Part shown: positions 1 through 4,313 of the stretch, piece after piece
How positions within the stretch are numbered: the stretch's first letter is position 1
Layout: every line of letters begins with the position of its first letter
Origin: Spirochaetaceae bacterium
GTDB taxonomy: Bacteria > Spirochaetota > Spirochaetia > DSM-27196 > PXBQ01
NCBI GenBank assembly: GCA_003566875.1
Contig: PXBQ01000365.1
Coordinates: forward strand, 1 to 6,477
Length of the DNA stretch: 6,477 nt
Direction of reading: 5' to 3'
Notes under the pieces: model-generated
What the model was told of the DNA's origin: nothing
What the model saw: the letters and a program-made list of their open reading frames with translations, nothing else
Database searches by the model: none
Position numbers and translations under genes: made by a program

Positions 1-147
1 AGCGAAGAGATGTACGTCGGGAACACGCGGCGGTTGCACGAAGGGCGGATTATGGTCGTGGTCAGGGGCGACGGGGAGCCGGGAGATATCGTTCTCACCG
101 CCGCGGTCGACGGCGTCCCGGCCGCAAGCACGACGATCACGGTCTAA
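1..147 (+). CDS. C-terminal end of a probable glycoside hydrolase family 2 (beta-galactosidase-like) protein, 5' truncated
   Basis: Frame 1 is open from the first base to a TAA stop at 145-147, giving 48 residues. The start of the gene lies outside the window. The tail contains the pattern GRIMVVVR, then GEPGDIVLTAAVDG, then a final strand ASTTITV. This alternation of beta-strands and Gly/Pro turns is characteristic of the C-terminal immunoglobulin-like domain of GH2 beta-galactosidases and beta-mannosidases, where the pattern is roughly 'G..lvvvrs...pG.i.lta...Gl..a...i.v'. The domain is accessory and lacks the catalytic residues, so neither substrate nor activity can be judged. The gene converges on the histidine kinase operon and is separated from it only by the palindromic repeat array. 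Its stop codon sits in the position equivalent to a repeat spacer. It could instead be another secreted beta-sandwich protein; the family call rests on this short tail alone. Confidence 0.6.
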   Translation, partial: SEEMYVGNTRRLHEGRIMVVVRGDGEPGDIVLTAAVDGVPAASTTITV

Positions 148-163
148 GGGCGGTACTCCGCCC
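148..163. terminator. Candidate bidirectional transcription terminator hairpin (best stem of the repeat array)
   Basis: GGGCGG-TACT-CCGCCC is a perfect 6-bp all-GC stem with a 4-nt loop, starting directly after the TAA of the plus-strand gene. It is the strongest single hairpin in the array and lies between convergent genes, where termination in both directions is expected. There is no run of T on either strand after it, so it does not look like a classical intrinsic terminator. Any termination role is inferred from position and structure. Confidence 0.35.
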
Positions 164-250
164 TAAACGCGGTCCTCCGCCAAGAAGGCGGTACTCCGCC
201 CTAAACGCGGTCCTCCGCCCTAGACGCGGTACTCCGCCAAGAGGGCGGTA
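148..250. repeat. Tandem 19-bp palindromic repeat array (5 full copies plus a partial sixth)
   Basis: A 12-bp core GCGG-TNCT-CCGC starts at 150, 169, 188, 207 and 226, an exact 19-bp period, and a broken sixth core (GCGGTA) starts at 245. Loops alternate TACT, TCCT, TACT, TCCT, TACT. The 7-nt spacers are CCTAAAC, CAAGAAG, CCTAAAC, CCTAGAC and CAAGAGG. Cores 1-2 with their spacer (149-181) are identical to cores 3-4 (187-219), so there is also a 38-bp higher-order period. Each core can fold on itself (4- to 6-bp GC stems). Neighbouring cores can also pair, for example CCGCC 177-181 with GGCGG 187-191. The array fills the gap between two convergent genes and enters the 3' coding end of the histidine kinase. 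It resembles REP-like or other short palindromic intergenic repeats; the family is not recognised. Confidence 0.9.
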
Positions 251-2064
251 GCCTCGGCAAAGGCAGGTTCACTCGGCGGTGAGTTGGACGGTTCGGGCAC
301 GCGAAACGAAAGGGATACGGTAGTACCGACTCCTTTCTCACTCGTAAGGTTCAACTCGCCGCCGATTTTCCGGAGCAGATCTCGGCATAACACCAATCCC
401 AGACCGACCCCTTCTTCGCCGTTCGTACCGGTCGTGGAACGTCGCCGTGTGAACTTCAGGACGCTCTCCGCGGTGTTTGCGTCCATACCGATTCCGTTAT
501 CGATCACCTGCACGATCAGGGTGCCGTCATTGCGTTCGGTCGTGACCGAGACGGTGCTTTCGAAATAGGAGAACTTGATCGCGTTCGAGACAAGGTTGCG
601 GAGAATCGTCTGGAGGACATTGGGGTCGACGCGCATCTGAGAGTCGGCGGGTACCGCGTTCCGGAGAGAAACGCCCTTCAGCCGTGCCTGGCTCTCCAAC
701 ATCTCAAACACGCTCCGGGTTACGCCGTGAAGATCGATCACGTCGGTCCCAAGCGCCATCGACTCGTTCTGTGCTTTGCCCCATTCCAAAAGACCGTTCA
801 GAAGGAGCATGGTCTTCTCGCCGGCCCGGATGATCTCGCCGAAGACGTCCGTGACGGACAGAGGGTGTTTGTTCTTGATCTCGTCGTGCATGATGTTCAA
901 CAACGAAACCATACTCCCCAATGGGCCGCGAAGATCGTGCCCAATTATCGAGAGAAGCCGTTGACGAAAGTCCAGACCTCTGACGATGGCTTCGTAGTTC
1001 CGCGCGTTTTTCAGCGTCAGGCTACAGATACGCGCTATCGACTCGATCAGATTGCGGTACGACTCGTGGTAGCCGTCGGTCGCGAACTCCGAGATGAAAA
1101 GCAGCGCGATCCGTTCGCCCGAGAAGTCAAATGGCACGGCAAACCCGCTACCGTGTACGGTCACGGTATGGACATCGGACAAGGAACGGCACATCGCTAT
1201 CGTATCGGGGTCGGCAATCGCCTCTTCGTGATCAACGTAGTTCACGCCGACCGGCGCTCCGTCGAAAAACCGCACGAGAGAAGCCTGCTCGGGCGCAAAA
1301 AGCGTAATGAATAAATGGAGCAACTGCTGGAGGATTTGCGCCTCGGTCTGGAAGTGACTCAGTTGAACCAGCAGATCGAGTGCCATCGCGTAGTCGGCGG
1401 TCACATCACGCGTGGGCTGCCGACGCGTCGGGAGTTCCTTGTTCGGAGTTTGTTCGATCTCGGAAAAAACGGAATCGGCAAACGTGTCGAAGTAGCTCAT
1501 GCCGACGGGGATTCGTGCGACCGGAAGACCGAGCACTTCACCGATCCGGGACAAAGACGCGTTTATGTCGGGCTCTATCAGCGTATCGATCAAACAAAGA
1601 CTTCCCACTGAGTCGTGAAAGAAGTCCCGTAGATCGGTAGACGCGAAACCCCATTCGGCGGTACGTTCCGGCCACCGCTTGAGCCACTCCGAGCTCATCA
1701 GATACGCGCCCTCGCCGATCAGGTTCTCGAGGACCGGCGCCGGCGCGACCATACTCAGACATCCACCCGCAGGAAGCGTACCGGACGCGCGCCCGCCGCT
1801 CTCACGGAGTGCGGCGTGGTACGGGCAGCCGGGACCCACTATGTATACATTCTCCGTCGCTTCGTCGGTGCCGCAGACCGAACGCGGCGATTCGACGGCG
1901 GTCGAGTCGCTCCTCGGTGCCGCGAGCGCGTCCGGCCGGGAGTGAACGCAACACGGGCGGAACACGTCCAGAGTGACGTTTGCGGTCAGGCCACGGCGGT
2001 TGAGATAGTCCGCCGTTTCGGCGTGGAAGTTCCCACAGACGTGACAAACGATACGCTCTTTCAC
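220..2064 (-). CDS. Soluble sensor histidine kinase: DUF1638-like N-terminal domain, GAF-like domain, HisKA and HATPase
   Basis: This 614-residue two-component kinase starts at a GTG (2062-2064) rather than the upstream in-frame ATG at 2112. The GTG has AGAGGAG eight bases before it, and the conserved-looking domain begins at once (KERIVCHVCGNF). No membrane segment is visible, so it is probably cytoplasmic. Residues 1-205 are cysteine-rich (C7, C10, C38, C39, C64, C80, C102, C157). Their second half (GEGAYLMSSEWLKRW, EWGF, DFF, LIDT, PVGMSYFD) resembles DUF1638, a domain I associate with corrinoid methyltransferase loci. Residues 230-355 look like a degenerate GAF domain. The catalytic core has an H-box with phospho-acceptor H376 (IIGHDLRGPL), an N-box with N494 (LRNLVSNAIKF), G1 DNGIGM at 522-527 and G2 GVGLGL at 552-557. 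No receiver domain is attached and no response regulator is in the window. It is the last gene of the operon, 14 nt after the methyltransferase. Its final residues are encoded by the palindromic repeat. The kinase call is certain; the sensor-domain name is an inference from memory. Confidence 0.9.
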   Translation of the reverse strand: MKERIVCHVCGNFHAETADYLNRRGLTANVTLDVFRPCCVHSRPDALAAPRSDSTAVESPRSVCGTDEATENVYIVGPGCPYHAALRESGGRASGTLPAGGCLSMVAPAPVLENLIGEGAYLMSSEWLKRWPERTAEWGFASTDLRDFFHDSVGSLCLIDTLIEPDINASLSRIGEVLGLPVARIPVGMSYFDTFADSVFSEIEQTPNKELPTRRQPTRDVTADYAMALDLLVQLSHFQTEAQILQQLLHLFITLFAPEQASLVRFFDGAPVGVNYVDHEEAIADPDTIAMCRSLSDVHTVTVHGSGFAVPFDFSGERIALLFISEFATDGYHESYRNLIESIARICSLTLKNARNYEAIVRGLDFRQRLLSIIGHDLRGPLGSMVSLLNIMHDEIKNKHPLSVTDVFGEIIRAGEKTMLLLNGLLEWGKAQNESMALGTDVIDLHGVTRSVFEMLESQARLKGVSLRNAVPADSQMRVDPNVLQTILRNLVSNAIKFSYFESTVSVTTERNDGTLIVQVIDNGIGMDANTAESVLKFTRRRSTTGTNGEEGVGLGLVLCRDLLRKIGGELNLTSEKGVGTTVSLSFRVPEPSNSPPSEPAFAEATALLAEYRV

Positions 2065-2072
2065 GAAAGTTT

Positions 2073-2079
2073 CTCCTCT
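2073..2079 (-). promoter_or_regulatory. Shine-Dalgarno site that fixes the GTG start of the histidine kinase
   Basis: On the minus strand the sequence reads AGAGGAG, then AAACTTTC, then GTG. This purine-rich site overlaps the TGA stop of the methyltransferase (2079-2081) by one base. It decides the start in favour of the GTG at 2064. The ATG at 2112 lies inside the end of the methyltransferase gene and would add 16 residues that look unrelated to the domain. Confidence 0.8.
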
Positions 2080-3131
2080 CACGAAAGGCGGCCGATCGGA
2101 TAGCCGCCCCACGTACGGACCGCGTCGGCGATATGGTCGAGGGTCGACTCATCGACGCTGTAGTGAATCTCGCCGTGGTTGTCCGAAAGCACAAAGCCTC
2201 CTCCGGAAGCCGCGGCGCCGATCGCACGCTTGACCTCCCCCTCGGCATCGTCTTTGGACCAACGCCGCATCGATATGCCGTCCAGATTTCCCAGGACCGT
2301 CAGCTTGCCGGCGCACTGCTTTTTGGCTTTAACGAGATCTTCGAGAGAACTTGTCCCGATCATGATACTCTTCGTCCCGACGACCGAGTCGACCAGTCCA
2401 AGACATCGCCCCGACGCAAAATGCGTCGCGACGGGGCCGTGGATCTCGCCGATCGTGCGGCACGCGGTTGGATACGATAGTTCGCGGTAAATGTCGCGAG
2501 GGATCGTGTCCGGTGACGACACCGGATCAAAGTAGCATATCGCGGTCGCGCCCGCGTCGAGTTGTGCGTTTGCCCAACGGACGCAGAACTCCGTATTGAC
2601 CTCCATGAGTCGATCAAATCGAGCGCGGTCCCCGTGGAGAAGGTCCAGATAACTCGCAAATCCCATCTGCATGACCGGCAGAGAAAACGGCGACATGACT
2701 ACGCCGATAATCGGAGCGTCATCCTGGACACGGGTTTTCATGGTCCGGATTGCGGTCAGACTCCGGGTCAGACAACTCGTCGAGTACACATCCGGGACGG
2801 CGAGGGTATCGATATCTTCCAGCCGCTCGATCACGAGAGAGCCGGCATTCGGCGGCCCATCGTCGATAAAATCAACGTGCGCGCCCATCGCCTCAACTTC
2901 CAATGCCGCGTACGTGAAGGCGTACAGGCAGTCGTGGCCGTAACGCTCTCGCATCCGGCACTGTCCTTCGGCAATCGCCTCGGCGTCGCCAAAATAGTCA
3001 CGGATCGACATTCCCAACGCCCGTGCGCCGTGGGTCGTCAACAACAGGAAAAAGGGAACCCGGTCGCCTTCTTGAAACGAAAGCGTGGTGAGCACGCGTT
3101 GTAACGAGGTCATCGGTGTGGTTGAGCTCAT
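2079..3131 (-). CDS. Uroporphyrinogen decarboxylase-family (MtaA/CmuA-like) corrinoid methyltransferase
   Basis: The protein has 350 residues, close to the usual length of MtaA/MtbA-type methylcobamide methyltransferases, which share the UroD TIM-barrel fold and move a methyl group between a corrinoid protein and an acceptor such as coenzyme M or tetrahydrofolate. Family features are the N-terminal EGDRVPFF (21-28), GNLDG (281-285) and the C-terminal glycine-rich GGGFVLSDNHGEI (310-322). The paired arginines near the N-terminus of true heme-pathway UroD are missing, so heme synthesis is unlikely. The usual His-x-Cys zinc motif of MtaA is not intact: the corresponding stretch reads ATHFASGRC, with H237, alanine at 239 and a cysteine only at 243. 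The C-terminal cysteine position appears to be occupied by H319. The start at 3131 is preferred because its ATG overlaps the corrinoid gene's stop as ATGA. An in-frame ATG at 3215 would add 28 Arg/His-rich residues lying in another frame of the corrinoid gene. Acceptor and donor are unknown. Confidence 0.82.
   Translation of the reverse strand: MSSTTPMTSLQRVLTTLSFQEGDRVPFFLLLTTHGARALGMSIRDYFGDAEAIAEGQCRMRERYGHDCLYAFTYAALEVEAMGAHVDFIDDGPPNAGSLVIERLEDIDTLAVPDVYSTSCLTRSLTAIRTMKTRVQDDAPIIGVVMSPFSLPVMQMGFASYLDLLHGDRARFDRLMEVNTEFCVRWANAQLDAGATAICYFDPVSSPDTIPRDIYRELSYPTACRTIGEIHGPVATHFASGRCLGLVDSVVGTKSIMIGTSSLEDLVKAKKQCAGKLTVLGNLDGISMRRWSKDDAEGEVKRAIGAAASGGGFVLSDNHGEIHYSVDESTLDHIADAVRTWGGYPIGRLS
3128..3131 (-). 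other. ATGA stop/start overlap coupling the corrinoid protein to the methyltransferase
   Basis: On the minus strand ATGA holds both the methyltransferase start (ATG 3131-3129) and the corrinoid gene stop (TGA 3130-3128). GGAG lies just upstream but too close for an ideal Shine-Dalgarno, so re-initiation by ribosomes finishing the upstream gene is likely. This supports matched production of two proteins that act together. Confidence 0.85.
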
Positions 3132-3775
3132 ACTCCGACCCCGGTGACGGTGTCGATGAGCGTCAAAGCCTGAGACGCCGTTCGGCCCATCGCGTCGGCG
3201 CCGACCTCGCGCCACAGGTTCTCATCAAAACGGAACGGCGCGCCGCCGACGATGACCTTCACCGGAAGGCTCTCGGCGTGTATCGCCGCACAAAGACGCT
3301 CTATCCGAAGAGCCGACGACACCATCAAACATGAAAGCAGCAATACCTCCACGGTTCCCGTTCGGACAGTAGCTATCGCGTCGTGGAGAGTGAGCCGTCC
3401 CAGATCATGTACCCGGCAGCCCCCGTTTCTCAGCACGCTGTGGACTAGTTGTTTCCCGAGTTGGTGACGATCCTCGAACACGCCCAGAGCAACGGACGGA
3501 TCGCTCCGTCGGTCGGCGTGACTCTCGGGCAAAACCGAAAGCGACAACTCTTCGCAGATCCGCCCCGCCATGTACACTTGCGACAAAGAAAGCTCGCCGG
3601 CCTCCCACCTCTCGCCGATACGATCCATGACCGTCATCACGACGTTCTCCATGAACTCGACCGGCCCGAGCGTGTTCACGCCGGCCATGAACACCTTCCG
3701 GACCAGTCCCCGATCTACGGCAAGCAAGGCGGCCTGCAGGGCATCGACCTGTTCATCCGATCTCACACCTGTCAT
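3128..3775 (-). CDS. Corrinoid (B12-binding) methyl-carrier protein, MtaC/MtbC/MttC-like
   Basis: This 215-residue protein has the two-domain plan and length of the small corrinoid carriers of methanol/methylamine-type methyltransferase systems. Residues 1-85 form a helical cap domain containing GERWEAGELSLSQVYMAGR (54-72), typical of the B12-binding cap. Residues 95-212 form the Rossmann-like cobalamin domain. The signature D-x-H-x-x-G is present as DRHQLG (102-107), with H104 the expected lower axial cobalt ligand, followed by S148-C-L150 and GG at 177-178. The protein would carry a methyl group on cobalt between a substrate-specific methyltransferase and the MtaA-like enzyme encoded immediately downstream. 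It is coupled to both neighbours by ATGA overlaps. A light or B12 sensor using the same fold is an alternative, but the neighbouring methyltransferase favours methyl transfer. The substrate cannot be told from this protein, and no MtaB, MtmB or MttB partner is in the window. Confidence 0.9.
   Translation of the reverse strand: MTGVRSDEQVDALQAALLAVDRGLVRKVFMAGVNTLGPVEFMENVVMTVMDRIGERWEAGELSLSQVYMAGRICEELSLSVLPESHADRRSDPSVALGVFEDRHQLGKQLVHSVLRNGGCRVHDLGRLTLHDAIATVRTGTVEVLLLSCLMVSSALRIERLCAAIHAESLPVKVIVGGAPFRFDENLWREVGADAMGRTASQALTLIDTVTGVGV
3772..3775 (-). other. ATGA stop/start overlap coupling cheW to the corrinoid gene
   Basis: On the minus strand ATGA combines the corrinoid gene start (3775-3773) with the cheW stop (TGA 3774-3772). 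A purine-rich stretch GGAGGAAC lies about 13 bases before the start within the end of cheW, and GGAAAG is directly adjacent. The overlap links the chemotaxis genes and the methyl-transfer genes in one translational unit. Confidence 0.85.
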
Positions 3776-4299
3776 CTTTCCGCGGGTTCCTCCGCCACCG
3801 ACGAGAGCGCCGTGAGCTCCTGCTCGCGGAAGATGCTGCGCGTATCGAGGATGATCACAAACTCATCGTCTCGCCGCCCGATCCCCCGGATGAACTCCCT
3901 GTCCGCTTTCGAGCCGATCGCCGGAGCGTCCTCGATCGAGGAGTCCTCGATATCGACGACCTGTCGCACCGCGTCGGCGGTCGCGCCGACCGAGAGCACC
4001 CCGCTCTCGAACGGCACCTCGAGCACGATGATCATCAGCCGCTCTTCGCCCTGCTCCCCGGTGAGTCCGAGCTTCTTCTTCAAGTCGATCACCGGTAGCA
4101 CCGAGCCGCGGAAGTTGATCACCCCGAGCATGAACTCGGGCATCCTCGGGATCCGCGTGATCTCGGTGAACTCGACGACCGTCTGCACGTGCGCGACGTC
4201 GACCGCGTACTGTTCGCGTCCGAGCACAAACGTCAGGTACTGATCCTCTGTGCCGCCCGTCGTTTGGGCGGCGGTTTCCATCTCTTCTGTATGCGTCAT
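3772..4299 (-). CDS. cheW: Chemotaxis coupling protein CheW
   Basis: This 175-residue single-domain protein matches the usual CheW size. After a short polar leader (1-19), the SH3-like CheW fold runs from about 20 to 158: QYLTFVLGREQYAVDV (20-35), then ITRIPRMPEFMLGVINFRGSVLPVIDL (47-73), containing the family's most conserved block with R64 at the position of the E. coli CheW arginine needed for receptor/CheA binding, and later LSVGATADAVRQVVDI (102-117) and FVIILDTRSIF (147-157). It would bridge chemoreceptor tips to CheA at the inner membrane. It lies 11 nt after the chemoreceptor gene, and its Shine-Dalgarno overlaps that gene's stop, so the two are very likely partners. No receiver domain is fused, which distinguishes it from CheV. 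No cheA, cheY, cheR or cheB is in the window, so it probably serves arrays whose kinase is encoded elsewhere. Confidence 0.96.
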   Translation of the reverse strand: MTHTEEMETAAQTTGGTEDQYLTFVLGREQYAVDVAHVQTVVEFTEITRIPRMPEFMLGVINFRGSVLPVIDLKKKLGLTGEQGEERLMIIVLEVPFESGVLSVGATADAVRQVVDIEDSSIEDAPAIGSKADREFIRGIGRRDDEFVIILDTRSIFREQELTALSSVAEEPAER

Positions 4300-4305
4300 G
4301 TCAGC

Positions 4306-4313
4306 GCTCCTTA
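4306..4313 (-). promoter_or_regulatory. cheW ribosome binding site overlapping the chemoreceptor stop codon
   Basis: On the minus strand the sequence reads TAAGGAGC, followed by GCTGAC and the cheW ATG at 4299-4297. TAAGGAG is a near-ideal Shine-Dalgarno, and its TAA is the stop codon of the chemoreceptor gene. This confirms the cheW start and the operon arrangement. Confidence 0.85.

Noticed and set aside
148..250. CRISPR array.
   Set aside because: The spacers are only 7 nt and themselves repetitive, and the units are short palindromes with a 19-bp period. That is a palindromic tandem repeat, not repeats separated by unique spacers.
727..1314. A 195-codon plus-strand open frame opposite the histidine kinase.
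   Set aside because: It has no domain pattern and lies entirely within the well-supported kinase coding region.
2079..3131. Heme-pathway uroporphyrinogen decarboxylase (hemE).
   Set aside because: The N-terminal arginine pair and substrate-binding pattern of HemE are missing, and the direct coupling to a corrinoid protein points to the methyltransferase branch of the family.
3129..3215. Upstream ATG extension (28 residues) of the methyltransferase.
   Set aside because: The extra residues are Arg/His-rich and come from another frame of the corrinoid gene. The ATGA overlap at 3131 is a much better start.
3449..4243. A 264-codon plus-strand open frame across the corrinoid and cheW genes.
   Set aside because: It spans two real genes and their overlap on the opposite strand, is Ser/Arg/Thr-rich with no motif, and has no convincing ribosome binding site.
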